From: Oscillospiraceae bacterium
GTDB lineage: Bacteria; Bacillota; Clostridia; Oscillospirales; Ruminococcaceae
Direction of reading: 5' to 3'
DNA length: 64,000 bases
Assembly: GCA_015067315.1 (NCBI GenBank)
Contig: SVMR01000011.1
Location: 1-64,000, forward strand
A program made the translations under genes and the position numbers. The notes below the pieces were generated by a model that worked only from the letters and a program-made list of their open reading frames with translations, searched no databases and had not been told where the DNA came from. Shown here piece by piece: positions 17,640-25,517 of this stretch. The first letter of the stretch is position 1; each line of letters begins with the position of its first letter.

Positions 17640-17660
17640 CAGAAAGGCAAATTTCAAAAA

Positions 17661-18104
17661 ATGAAAAAGAAAACTAAAAAACCTTTGTTTGACCCCAGAT
17701 GCCCCGGCGCAAAAATGATTTTTTACGGAGCAATCCTTCTCATTGTTGCAGGCTGCATCAATGCATACGTTTCCTGGCTTCTTGTTGTAGGCGTACTTTT
17801 TAATGCGGCGGAAACTGCCGACGTTCTCGGAAGCACAATAACCCTTTGCGCGCAGGTTGCTCTTGCGTTTCTTGTTGCGGTTGACGCAATTAACCACCGC
17901 AACCACCCCAGCAAAGCAAAAGGCATTATTCTTAAAGCGTTCTGCGTTTTTGCAATTGCGGTTATCCTTATGATCCAGGGCGACACCACCTCCGGAGGCG
18001 TTTCCACCGGTCTTGTTGTTGCGGCGTTTTCCTTTGCGGGTTCCGCAATTCTTGTAATCGGCGGATTCAGAAACGCAAAAGTTCTTGGCGGCAAAAAGAA
18101 ATAA
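17661..18104 (+). CDS. Four-helix membrane protein of unknown function (147 aa)
   Basis: The start ATG at 17661 lies 19 bases after the transketolase subunit's stop codon and follows AGAAAGGCAAATTTC. A basic N-terminus (MKKKTKKP) and C-terminus (GGKKK) frame four hydrophobic segments (about residues 18-42, 60-80, 92-110, 115-138). No family was recognised. Its position suggests co-transcription with the transketolase genes, which may be incidental. A terminator follows at 18111. Confidence 0.75.
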   Translation: MKKKTKKPLFDPRCPGAKMIFYGAILLIVAGCINAYVSWLLVVGVLFNAAETADVLGSTITLCAQVALAFLVAVDAINHRNHPSKAKGIILKAFCVFAIAVILMIQGDTTSGGVSTGLVVAAFSFAGSAILVIGGFRNAKVLGGKKK

Positions 18105-18110
18105 TTAAAA

Positions 18111-18143
18111 AAACTCCTCCGTTTGCAAAAATGGGGGAGTTTT
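18111..18143 (+). terminator. Terminator after the four-helix protein gene
   Basis: AAACTCCTCC pairs with GGGGGAGTTT and is followed by TTTTG. A second hairpin with a T7 run lies at 18240-18270 (GAGGGCAGCC with GGCT-like partner), so the gap contains two terminator-like structures. Confidence 0.7.
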
Positions 18144-18267
18144 TGCTTGAAAAATATTTTGATATGCCGTATATGAAATTGGGCAGAACGAAATTTGTAT
18201 GCGTATGGAACTGAAACGGAATAAAAGTTCTAAAATTTGAGGGCAGCCAAATAGCCGCTCTCTTTTT

Positions 18268-18390
18268 TTGCAAAATACGACCGAAACCGCAGAAAACGCA
18301 AGTTATTGTAAAAATTATACATATGACCTTGCCGGAAATCGTTTAAGTTTTACTCTTGAAAAAGTCGGCGAAGCGGCGCATTATTTAAAC
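18268..18390 (+). pseudogene. RHS/YD-repeat protein remnant
   Basis: This fragment sits in the 300-base gap between the four-helix protein and the GH2 gene. It reads TETAENASYCKNYTYDLAG followed by NRLSFTLEKVGEAA. YDxAGNRLS is the hallmark of RHS/YD repeats of wall-associated or toxin proteins. No start codon with a ribosome site, no preceding repeat and no toxin end are present; a T7-tailed hairpin interrupts the upstream part and the frame runs into the GH2 terminator. It is most likely debris of a deleted or transferred rhs gene. The rest of the gap (18150-18240) holds nothing else recognisable. Confidence 0.5.
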
Positions 18391-18400
18391 AAAATAAAAA

Positions 18401-18421
18401 ACGCAGGTCAAAGACCTGCGT
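18401..18421. terminator. Terminator overlapping the GH2 stop codon
   Basis: ACGCAGGTC pairs with GACCTGCGT around AAA, flanked by A6 and T6 runs. The GH2 stop codon lies inside the hairpin. Confidence 0.75.
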
Positions 18422-20144
18422 TTTTTATTTTGTTCATTTCTTCAAGAATCTTTTCCGAAACCGGAAGGAATTCCTCCGGTTCGATTTTAAGAACCTTTCG
18501 GTCATAGCTCAAAATTCCGTTTGTTTCGTCCTCAACGTCCGAAAGTTGGGTGTAAATTGCGCCGCAAAGTCCTTTTTCGACAGCCGGAACGATATCTCTT
18601 TCATAAAGTTCCCGGATTGAGGAAGCAAATTCTTCGTGTTTTTTGAATTTTTTATATCCGTATTCTTCGTTAGGGTTGAAACGGTGTCCTTCCGGCGCAA
18701 AGGCATATCCGCCGAATTCGGAAAGAACAAGGGGCCTTTTTGCCTTTTTAACGCGGAATTTTTTGAAATAGCAATGTTCGCTTTCAACGTCGCTTTCGTT
18801 TCCTTTGAACCAGCCGGAGCAGGAATCGATGAATCTGCTGCCGTCCAGCTCTTTGAGCATTTTATATGCCGCGGCGCTTTCAAACTGTCCCCAGCCTTCG
18901 TTGAAAATCGTCCAGTAACAAATCGAGGGGTGGTTTTTAAGCTGCGCGACGGTCTGCTTCATTGCGTCAAGAAAAGCTTTTCTTGTTTTTAAATCCCGGT
19001 GGAGTTTTTTGTCATTTCTGCGTTTGAATCCCACCGTCGGAAGGGCGGTATCCCGGAAAAAGCTGTAATCGCCGTTGTTGACCATGTCCTGGAAAACAAT
19101 CATTCCGAGCCTGTCGCAATCGTAATAAAACTGCTCCGGTTCAATTTTTATATGTTTGCGGAGGGTGTTGAACCCGAGGGATTTTGCCGCAAGAATATCT
19201 TTTTCATAGCAGGAAGGGGAGGCGGGAGTTAAAATTCCGTCGCTCCAATATCCCTGGTCAAGAAGCCCGTTGAAAAAATAAGGTTTTCCGTTTAGGCAAA
19301 GGCGCGGGATTCCGTCAAATTCCTCAACCGAAAGGGTGCGGAGAGCAAAATACGTTTCAATTTTGTCTTCTCCGGCGGAAATTTCGCATTCGTAAAGATA
19401 GGGGTGCTTCGGCGACCAGATTTTCGGGTTTTTAAATTCAATTCTTGCTTTTCCGCCGGAAAAATTTTCCGTGATAACTTTTTTCGAGGTTTTTACGGAA
19501 ATTGTTCCTTCGGAAACGCCTTCAATCAAAAATTCTGCAAAATCTTTCCCGGTTTTTATTTTAACGGCGGAAATATATTCTTTCGGAACGGATTCGATCC
19601 AGACGCTTTGCCATATTCCGGAAACGGGAGTGTACCACATTCCGCCGCGGTTTGCGCTTTGTTTTCCGTAAGGAAGAACAAAAGAACTCATTCTGTCGGT
19701 TACGGAAACGATGAGCACGTTCTTTTCTTTGAGCACGGAAGTGACTTCAAAGGAAAAATGCTCATAACCGCCTTCGTGCTCACCGATTAGTTTTCCGTTG
19801 AGCCAGACTTTTGCGTATTGGTCCGCGGCGCCGAAATGAAGAAGAACTCTTCCGCGGTTAAAATTTTCCGGAAGGGAAAATTCCTTCCGATAGAAAAGAT
19901 AATCGTTTTCCGGAATATCCCTGTGGATTCCGGAAAGAACCGATTGGGGAGGGAAGGGAACTTTTATTTTTTTGCCGAAAAATCCGGGAACAACGCTGTT
20001 TTTCGCGGTGCAAAATTCCCATTCCCCGTTAAGGCAGAAGAAGGAATCCCTTTTCATCTGCGGCCGGGGATATGTGTTCCAAGGTATTTCCGGAAGGTTT
20101 TCGCCTTCCTCCGTATATAAATCAACAAGGTTTTTTGTGTTCAT
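18408..20144 (-). CDS. Glycoside hydrolase family 2 (beta-galactosidase/glucuronidase-like)
   Basis: This 578-aa protein has the GH2 order: jelly-roll sugar-binding domain (about residues 25-180, with FGAADQYAKVWLNGK), an immunoglobulin-like domain (about 185-275) and a TIM barrel (about 280-560). The acid/base Glu is in TIFNEGWGQFE (about residue 417) and the nucleophile Glu in LVLSEFGGYA (about 472), so it should be active. No signal peptide is present, so it is cytoplasmic and acts on imported oligosaccharides or glucuronides; the sugar cannot be fixed from sequence. It overlaps the upstream TraB/ChaN-like gene by 4 bases, indicating an operon. Confidence 0.93.
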   Translation of the reverse strand: MNTKNLVDLYTEEGENLPEIPWNTYPRPQMKRDSFFCLNGEWEFCTAKNSVVPGFFGKKIKVPFPPQSVLSGIHRDIPENDYLFYRKEFSLPENFNRGRVLLHFGAADQYAKVWLNGKLIGEHEGGYEHFSFEVTSVLKEKNVLIVSVTDRMSSFVLPYGKQSANRGGMWYTPVSGIWQSVWIESVPKEYISAVKIKTGKDFAEFLIEGVSEGTISVKTSKKVITENFSGGKARIEFKNPKIWSPKHPYLYECEISAGEDKIETYFALRTLSVEEFDGIPRLCLNGKPYFFNGLLDQGYWSDGILTPASPSCYEKDILAAKSLGFNTLRKHIKIEPEQFYYDCDRLGMIVFQDMVNNGDYSFFRDTALPTVGFKRRNDKKLHRDLKTRKAFLDAMKQTVAQLKNHPSICYWTIFNEGWGQFESAAAYKMLKELDGSRFIDSCSGWFKGNESDVESEHCYFKKFRVKKAKRPLVLSEFGGYAFAPEGHRFNPNEEYGYKKFKKHEEFASSIRELYERDIVPAVEKGLCGAIYTQLSDVEDETNGILSYDRKVLKIEPEEFLPVSEKILEEMNKIKNAGL

Positions 20145-21109
20145 AAAGCCTCCGAATCAATTTCCGCGGTGATTTTTCCGTATTCTTCGGAAAAACCGCA
20201 GCAGATGAAAATTTGCCTTAAAAAACTCTTTCCGCCTTTAAGCGAATCAATAACAAAAACGTCCCCATCATTCAGAGGAACGGGATAAAGCGCTTCCGGA
20301 ATATAGTTTTCTTTTTGCGGGCAATTTATAAATTCATTTCCGCAATCATTAAGCCTGAAAATTTCTATAAATTCACAGGTTTCGTCAAAAGGAGTATATA
20401 CTTTTCCGAAATATCCGGCAGGATATCTTTTCCCTTTGATTTCAATTTCTTCAACGGAAAGAGGATTTATAAGATTTTTTATAAGTTCCGGAACAATTTC
20501 AATTTCCTTTCCGCAATGTTTTAAAAGCAGGGAACGCATATTTTCTGAAATTCCGAAATTTCCGACACATTCCGAAAAAACATGTGCTTCTCCGTAAAAT
20601 CCGACTATGTCGCAGTCGATTGAATTAAACTCACGGATAAAATTTTCTGCCATAGCGTTTTCGCGGAAAGAATCCGCTTCCTCTTCGGAAGAGTTTTTCC
20701 ATATTTCGTAGAAATTTTTGCCCTGTTCAATGTTTTCGGCGGCAAAATGATATTCTTCGGAATCCGATGAAACGGTTTTTAAAAATCTTTTTCCGGTTGT
20801 GCCGTATGCATGGCCGATATCTGTTCCGTGAAAAACGGTTTTTGGACAAAGAAGTTTGATTTTTGCAAAAAAATCACGGTCAAAAGGGGAGTTTCCGGCG
20901 GTACCTTCGTTATCGCTCCAAAGTTCATTAAGAATGGAATCGTCTTCGGATTCCATCCAGATGTTGAGAAACTGCGCCTCAAAATAGGGAATTTCCATAA
21001 AAAGATGGCGGAATCCCCGGTTATAAAAATCTTTCCAGATTTCAAATTCCTTTAAATTTACAATTTCACTTCCGTGAATTTCTCCGTAAAGATATGCTTT
21101 TCTTGTCAT
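20141..21109 (-). CDS. TraB/ChaN/EreA-like domain protein, cytoplasmic (322 aa)
   Basis: The start is the ATG at 21109 after CAGGAGAGA; the longer upstream reading has no site. The N-terminus reads AYLYGEIHGSEIVN, with the G-E-x-H first-strand motif, then [40 protein letters not shown] and GFYGEAHVF. Paired GxxH motifs plus an inner ME and RN resemble the TraB/PrgY-Tiki-ChaN-EreA superfamily of putative metal-dependent or haem-binding proteins; this is my inference from motifs. A paralogue with a lipoprotein signal lies at 50974-52041. It precedes and overlaps the GH2 gene. Confidence 0.7.
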   Translation of the reverse strand: MTRKAYLYGEIHGSEIVNLKEFEIWKDFYNRGFRHLFMEIPYFEAQFLNIWMESEDDSILNELWSDNEGTAGNSPFDRDFFAKIKLLCPKTVFHGTDIGHAYGTTGKRFLKTVSSDSEEYHFAAENIEQGKNFYEIWKNSSEEEADSFRENAMAENFIREFNSIDCDIVGFYGEAHVFSECVGNFGISENMRSLLLKHCGKEIEIVPELIKNLINPLSVEEIEIKGKRYPAGYFGKVYTPFDETCEFIEIFRLNDCGNEFINCPQKENYIPEALYPVPLNDGDVFVIDSLKGGKSFLRQIFICCGFSEEYGKITAEIDSEAL

Positions 21110-21240
21110 AAAATCTCTCCTGAAATATAAATCTTTTAAAAAAGAGAGATGCGCATGGCTTTTCATCCTTTCAACAATTTACTGAATAGAGAATAACATA
21201 TATAAAAATAACTGTAAAGTCTTAAAAAGAATAAAAAAAT

Positions 21241-21262
21241 CCCGCAGTCTTTCGACTGCGGG
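21241..21262 (-). terminator. Terminator after tRNA-Pro
   Basis: CCCGCAGTC / GACTGCGGG hairpin (9 bp) followed on the minus strand by ATTTTTTT, 4 bases past the CCA end of the tRNA. Confidence 0.85.
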
Positions 21263-21266
21263 ATTT

Positions 21267-21342
21267 TGGTCTGAGTGACGGGACTTGAACCCACGGCCTC
21301 TACCACCCCAAGGTAGCGCGCTACCAACTGCGCCACACCCAG
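21267..21342 (-). tRNA. tRNA-Pro (anticodon GGG)
   Basis: Minus-strand cloverleaf of 76 bases including encoded CCA. The acceptor stem is CTGGGTG/CACTCAG, the D-stem GCGC/GCGC and the anticodon stem CTACC/GGTAG, with loop TTGGGGT giving anticodon GGG. The T-arm carries TTCAAGT. Discriminator A is correct for tRNA-Pro. Confidence 0.95.
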
Positions 21343-21429
21343 ATGCTGTTACATCAGCGAAGGTTATTATAACACAGTCGCCGATAAAATGCAAGCATTA
21401 TTTTCAAAATTTTGCAAAAATTTTGAAAA

Positions 21430-21460
21430 AAGCCGCGCCGATTAAAAATCCGCGCGGCTT
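21430..21460 (-). terminator. Terminator after tRNA-Thr
   Basis: AAGCCGCGC / GCGCGGCTT stem (9 bp) with a T-run on the minus strand, 14 bases beyond the tRNA-Thr 3' end. Confidence 0.8.
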
Positions 21461-21473
21461 CGCCTTGAAAAAA

Positions 21474-21549
21474 TGGAGCTAGTGACGTGACTCGAACACG
21501 CGACCTGCTGATTACGAATCAGCTGCACTACCGACTGTGCTACACTAGC
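21474..21549 (-). tRNA. tRNA-Thr (anticodon CGT)
   Basis: Minus-strand cloverleaf of 76 bases with encoded CCA. The acceptor stem GCTAGTG/CACTAGC is perfect, the D-stem is GCAC/GTGC, and anticodon stem GCTGA/TCAGC carries loop TTCGTAA, giving anticodon CGT (reads ACG). The T-arm loop is TTCGAGT. It has its own terminator, so it is separate from tRNA-Pro. Confidence 0.95.
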
Positions 21550-21709
21550 ATATTTTCCGTTCGGCTATAATATTATATATGAACTTTGCTCTTCCGTCAA
21601 GGAAAATTATTGGTTAAATTTTAAAAATTAATAAATTTTAAGTAGACAGACCTCTTTTAATATGATATGATATCTTGAAGAAAAATTGCGAAAGGAGGAA
21701 AAAGCTTTC

Positions 21710-22681
21710 GTGTTCAGAAAAAAAGGCGCAATTGTAAGAACAAAAAAATACGGAAAGCTATTCCGAATTTCCGCAATTATGGCGGCGGTTATAATAGCCT
21801 CCGGACTTATTGCCTATGCATGGCAGGAGCATGAGGATAAAAAATATCCAGAGGGAACGGAAATGGATTACAGCCTTCCGAATGCGTTCCTTGATTTTGC
21901 AAGGCTTATCCATGATTTTGTAAACCAGAACGTTGAGGAAGAACCGGAAGAACCCGATGAACCCCTTAACAGCGAAACCGAAGAAAAGGATAATATAATA
22001 ATCGTCGGTTCCGGCGGGGAAGAGGAACCGGGAACAAATTCCGAAGGGGAACAGGAAGAACCGGAAATCCGCGGCGGAATTGTTGAAAAAAACGACCCGG
22101 ATCCGGTATATTCCTTCCGCAATTCGCTTTTTGTCGGCGATTATTTTGTGTATCAGGTACAAAACCTCGGACTTTTTAAAGATTCCGCTTTCGCATACGT
22201 CACCGGACTTGATATGAACACAATGCTTACGAAAAAAGCGCTTAAACTCGAAAGCGGAAACGTGATTCTTTCGGATTACGTTGCGGCAATGGAAAACGTT
22301 GAAGCGGTATATATCGTAATTTCCGCCGAAAGCGTTTCATGGATGGACGTTCCGACTTTCGTTAAAAAATATATTGCTTTTGTCGAATCAATTGCGGCGG
22401 CGCAGCCGGAAGCGCATATTTACGTCCAGCCGATTCTTCCGATCAACGAAGAAAAAGCGGCAAAGCGCGGTTATTCCGTAACAAACGAAAAAATTAACCA
22501 AATAAACGAATATATCGTTTCCTATGCTCTTGAAAACGAAATATGGATTCTCGATATGGCAAAGGATTTTGCGGATAAAAGCGGAATGCTTCCTCCGGAA
22601 TATACAACAAACGGAATCCGTTTTGAAAAGGAAACCTACGAAATCTGGAAAGATTATATAATGGCGCACAAAGCGCATTAA
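21710..22681 (+). CDS. Membrane-anchored SGNH (GDSL)-fold protein lacking catalytic residues
   Basis: The GTG at 21710 follows AAAGGAGGA; the in-frame TTG at 21686 precedes that site. The 323-aa product has an N-terminal anchor (about residues 19-38), an acidic Glu/Pro/Gly-rich linker (about 68-125) and a C-terminal SGNH domain. The block I motif is FVGDYFVY, where active enzymes have GDS; block V is TTNGIRF, where active enzymes have D-G-x-H. Ser, Asp and His are therefore Tyr145, Asn301 and Arg304, and the block III Asn region (ISAESVSW) is also altered. It is probably a non-catalytic, possibly glycan-binding relative. Confidence 0.8.
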   Translation: MFRKKGAIVRTKKYGKLFRISAIMAAVIIASGLIAYAWQEHEDKKYPEGTEMDYSLPNAFLDFARLIHDFVNQNVEEEPEEPDEPLNSETEEKDNIIIVGSGGEEEPGTNSEGEQEEPEIRGGIVEKNDPDPVYSFRNSLFVGDYFVYQVQNLGLFKDSAFAYVTGLDMNTMLTKKALKLESGNVILSDYVAAMENVEAVYIVISAESVSWMDVPTFVKKYIAFVESIAAAQPEAHIYVQPILPINEEKAAKRGYSVTNEKINQINEYIVSYALENEIWILDMAKDFADKSGMLPPEYTTNGIRFEKETYEIWKDYIMAHKAH

Positions 22682-22685
22682 AAAA

Positions 22686-22705
22686 ACGCACCCGAAAAGG
22701 TGCGT
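22686..22705 (+). terminator. Terminator of the SGNH-like gene
   Basis: ACGCACC / GGTGCGT stem with 6-base loop followed by TTTTTT. Confidence 0.8.
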
Positions 22706-22725
22706 TTTTTATATAAGTTAAAAAA

Positions 22726-22750
22726 GGGCACCGCAATGCGGCGCCCTTTT
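22726..22750 (-). terminator. Terminator of the rubredoxin-rubrerythrin gene
   Basis: GGGCACCGC pairs with GCGGCGCCC (one mismatch) around AAT, flanked by A- and T-runs. On the minus strand it follows the stop codon of the fused redox gene. Confidence 0.75.
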
Positions 22751-22764
22751 TTTAAACTGTTTTA

Positions 22765-23943
22765 TTAGTAGTTTTTAGCCTGGATTTCGAAATATGCCTG
22801 AGGATGTGCGCATACGGGGCATACAACGGGAGCGGATTCACCAACATGGATGTGGCCGCAGTTTGCGCATTTCCAGATAACGATGGAACCTTTCTGGAAT
22901 ACTTTGCCTTCTTCAACGTTTGCAAGAAGTGCGCGGTATCTTTCTTCGTGCTCAGCTTCAATTTTGCCTACGCCTTCGAAGCGGAGAGCGATTTCTTCAA
23001 AACCTTCTTCACGAGCTTCTTTTGCGAAAGTTGCGTACATATCGGTCCATTCATAGTTTTCGCCTTCTGCTGCTGCAAGGAGGTTTTCAGCAGTGGTGCC
23101 GATTCCGCCAAGATATTTGAACCAAAGTTTTGCGTGTTCTTTCTCGTTTTCTGCGGTTTCGAGGAAGAGTCTTGCAATCTGTTCATAACCTTCTTTTTTT
23201 GCTTTGCTTGCGAAATAGGTGTATTTGTTTCTTGCCTGGGATTCGCCTGCGAATGCGGTCATGAGATTCTGTTCGGTTTTAGAGCCTTTGAGTTCCATAG
23301 TTTTTTCTCCTTTTTCATCAGTAGATTTATTATCTTCATTTTGAAGGGGTACAAATTCAGATGCGCCGTGTTTGCAAAGAGGACATACGAAATCGGCGGG
23401 AAGTTCTTCGCCTTCGTAAACATATCCGCAAATCGGGCAGCGCCAGCCTTTTTTTGCCTTGGGGGGCTGAGGTTTCGGTTTGATGTGGTTCTGGTAATAG
23501 GTGTAGGTTACGGATTCTTCGGAAGAAAGAATTTCCGCTTCGGTTACGTCCGCAATAAACATCGTATGGGTTCCGAGATCAACCTCTTCGGCAACTTTTC
23601 CGGAAACGAAAGCGTTGATGTTTTCATCAAGACGAAGAACTCCGTTTTCACAGCGGCGGCTTCTTATTCCGTCAAATTTGTCGGCGTCTTTTCCGCTTCT
23701 GAAACCGAAGTTTTTAAAAACTTCGAAGGGAACGGAAGTTGAAAGAACGGAAACGGTGAATTTGCCGGTGCGTTTAATCATATCGTGGGTAAGGTTAAGT
23801 TTGTTTACTGTAACGCTTACCCGAAGGGGAGTATCCGTTACCTGTGAAAAGGTGTTGATGATACATCCGTTGTCTTTGCCGTTTTCGTTTGCGGAAACAA
23901 CGTAAAGACCGTATGAAATTTTAAACAGTGCTTTGATATCCAT
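22765..23943 (-). CDS. Flavin reductase-rubredoxin-rubrerythrin fusion
   Basis: This 392-aa protein joins three modules: an FMN-binding split-barrel (about 1-155, as in high-molecular-weight rubredoxin), a rubredoxin (about 168-197: CPICGY and CPLCKH) and a rubrerythrin (about 216-392) with a four-helix diiron domain (Glu/His motifs [29 protein letters not shown]) and a C-terminal rubredoxin-like CANCGH/CPVCAH. NAD(P)H-derived electrons can thus pass from FMN via rubredoxin to the peroxide-reducing diiron site in one chain. Inside the gene, ATG 23298 has GGAG 8 bases upstream and would give free rubrerythrin. A PerR-like repressor gene lies 29 bases upstream. Confidence 0.92.
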   Translation of the reverse strand: MDIKALFKISYGLYVVSANENGKDNGCIINTFSQVTDTPLRVSVTVNKLNLTHDMIKRTGKFTVSVLSTSVPFEVFKNFGFRSGKDADKFDGIRSRRCENGVLRLDENINAFVSGKVAEEVDLGTHTMFIADVTEAEILSSEESVTYTYYQNHIKPKPQPPKAKKGWRCPICGYVYEGEELPADFVCPLCKHGASEFVPLQNEDNKSTDEKGEKTMELKGSKTEQNLMTAFAGESQARNKYTYFASKAKKEGYEQIARLFLETAENEKEHAKLWFKYLGGIGTTAENLLAAAEGENYEWTDMYATFAKEAREEGFEEIALRFEGVGKIEAEHEERYRALLANVEEGKVFQKGSIVIWKCANCGHIHVGESAPVVCPVCAHPQAYFEIQAKNY

Positions 23944-23972
23944 TATAATCTCCCTTTTTTAAAATTTCAATC

Positions 23973-24350
23973 TTATTTTTTATAAATGCAGTCGGAACAA
24001 AGTCCGCTGAAAACAAGGCGGTAACCGCCGATTGAAAAACCGTTTTCTTCCTTGATTCTTTTTTCGATTCCGTCAAGTTCGGGAACAGAAACGTCGCATA
24101 TTTTTCCGCATTTGTTGCATCTGAGATGATGATGCGCGCAAAGGGTTGTATCGAATCTGTCCGCTCCGCCGGGAATCTGAAGATGAAAGATTTCTCCTTC
24201 TTCGGAAATCCGGTTTAAAATCCGGTAAACCGTTGCCTTGCTGATGGAAGGAAATTCGGAATGGACACATTCATAAACTTCATCCGCGGTCGGATGGTCA
24301 AGGGAAATGAGTGCATTCATAATCGCGGTTTTCTGAATTGTGTTTTTCAT
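23973..24350 (-). CDS. Fur-family regulator, PerR-like
   Basis: This 125-aa protein has a winged helix (ISKATVYRILNRISEEGEI, about residues 36-54) and the metal core RFDTTLCAHHHLRCNKCGKIC, with a second pair CSDC at the C-terminus for structural zinc. The Asp in RFD and the Asp in CDV match the PerR positions D85 and D104, which favours a peroxide sensor over Fur or Zur. Its gene precedes the rubrerythrin fusion on the same strand, so it probably represses that operon and itself. The AT-rich region 24371-24405 (TTATAATCCTAATTG on the minus strand) is a weak Per-box candidate. Confidence 0.88.
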   Translation of the reverse strand: MKNTIQKTAIMNALISLDHPTADEVYECVHSEFPSISKATVYRILNRISEEGEIFHLQIPGGADRFDTTLCAHHHLRCNKCGKICDVSVPELDGIEKRIKEENGFSIGGYRLVFSGLCSDCIYKK

Positions 24351-24563
24351 TGAATCACTTCCTAAGTAATAACTGTTTGCAATTAGGATTATAACAGAAA
24401 AACAAAAAAAGTCAATACTATTTTTGAAAAATTTTTATTATTTTAATCAGACAGCCGCGTAAAAATTTTCCTTATAAAATTTATTATTTTACCATTAATA
24501 TAATTCGGAAAAAACGCCAAAATATTTTTGCAAACGCAAATTAACAAAGGAGTGTAAAATCTA

Positions 24564-24746
24564 ATGTCCAGCTCTAACAAACAGGCTAAAGCAGCTCTTG
24601 AAAGATTTAAACAGGAAGCAGCAAACGAAGTAGGCGTTAACCTTAAAGAAGGTTATAACGGCGACCTTACCTCCCGCCAGGCAGGTTCCATCGGCGGCCA
24701 GATGGTAAAGAAAATGATCGAATCCTACGAAAACGGAATGAAATAA
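24564..24746 (+). CDS. Alpha/beta-type small acid-soluble spore protein
   Basis: This 60-aa protein has the SASP pattern: KQAKAALERFKQEAANEVGV, then GDLTSRQAGSIGGQMVKKMI. Such proteins coat spore DNA and protect it from UV and peroxide, and are later degraded by the Gpr protease. The start ATG follows AAAGGAGTG. It is monocistronic with a terminator at 24768. Expression would be from SigG in the forespore; I see no confident SigG promoter. Confidence 0.95.
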   Translation: MSSSNKQAKAALERFKQEAANEVGVNLKEGYNGDLTSRQAGSIGGQMVKKMIESYENGMK

Positions 24747-24767
24747 TCTGTTCCCATGAAGAAAAGG

Positions 24768-24792
24768 AAAAGCGGAGCGCTGCTCCGCTTTT
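24768..24792 (+). terminator. Terminator of the SASP gene
   Basis: AAAAGCGGAGC / GCTCCGCTTTT 11-bp stem around GCT followed by CTTTTTT. Confidence 0.85.
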
Positions 24793-24835
24793 CTTTTTTA
24801 TATGTTAAATAAAAATTAACTTTATTATATATTTA

Positions 24836-24880
24836 TTGACATATAATATGTCCGGGTGATATTATTATGACAATATGTCA
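24836..24880 (+). promoter_or_regulatory. Promoter with two TetR-type operators (tetR-RND)
   Basis: TTGACA (24836-24841) and TATTAT (24860-24865) are spaced by 18 bases. A perfect 7+1+7 palindrome, GACATATAATATGTC (24838-24852), overlaps the -35, and a second dyad, TGACAATATGTCA (24868-24880), lies at the expected start site. The two share the half-site ATGTC. This is the arrangement expected for autorepression by the TetR protein encoded immediately downstream. Confidence 0.65.
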
Positions 24881-24898
24881 CAATATGCGGAGGATTAT

Positions 24899-25516
24899 AT
24901 GCCAAGCCAGACTTTTCTCAATCTTCCGGAAGAAAAAAAGCAGCGCATTTTCGAAGCAATCTATGCGGAATTGCAGCGGGTTTCCTTTCCGGAAATGTCA
25001 ATAAATCGGGTGATAAAAACCGCGGGAATTCCAAGAGGCAGTTTTTATCAGTATTTTGAAAACAAAGACGATGCGTTCGATTTTTTTGTTACCGAAAGTT
25101 TCAGAAAAATAAAAGACTGCATAATGGAAAAAATATCAAAAGCGCACTGCGATATTTTTGAACTTGCCGAAAGAATTTTTTGTGAAATGGTAAAAGCGGA
25201 TTCAAAAAAATATACCCAGGAAACCGTAAGCCATATTTTGCCCTATATAAATTCAAAAAAAATCGTTCCTTTTTCAACGGTTGTTGCAAATATGGATTAT
25301 AAAGATAAAATCGAAGCCTGCAGCGCTCTCGGAATCGGAAATCTGAAAATTAAAAACGAACAGGAACTTATGGATATAATCGATATAATCGAAGCGCTTT
25401 TCCAGATGTTCTTCCCGAAAATAATCTCCGGAAAAAACAACGGGGAAGAATTGATTGAAGATTTCAGAAGAAAGCTTAATATTATAAAAAAAGCCGCCGA
25501 AGGGGAGGTAGCCTGA
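24899..25516 (+). CDS. TetR-family regulator of the RND exporter
   Basis: This 205-aa protein starts at the ATG at 24899 after GCGGAGGATTAT; an upstream ATG at 24875 lies within the operator and is less likely. The HTH is in SINRVIKTAGIPRGSFYQYF (about residues 38-57), followed by ENKDDAFDFF. The C-terminal ligand domain is unlike known ones. Its stop codon is one base before the RND start, so the two are co-transcribed and translationally coupled. It probably represses its own operon through the palindromes at 24838 and 24868 and is released by an exported compound. Confidence 0.92.
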   Translation: MPSQTFLNLPEEKKQRIFEAIYAELQRVSFPEMSINRVIKTAGIPRGSFYQYFENKDDAFDFFVTESFRKIKDCIMEKISKAHCDIFELAERIFCEMVKADSKKYTQETVSHILPYINSKKIVPFSTVVANMDYKDKIEACSALGIGNLKIKNEQELMDIIDIIEALFQMFFPKIISGKNNGEELIEDFRRKLNIIKKAAEGEVA

Positions 25517-25517
25517 T

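Noticed and set aside
21179-21394. 71-aa ORF across tRNA-Pro
   Set aside because: It runs through the tRNA gene and its terminator. The cloverleaf with encoded CCA explains the sequence.
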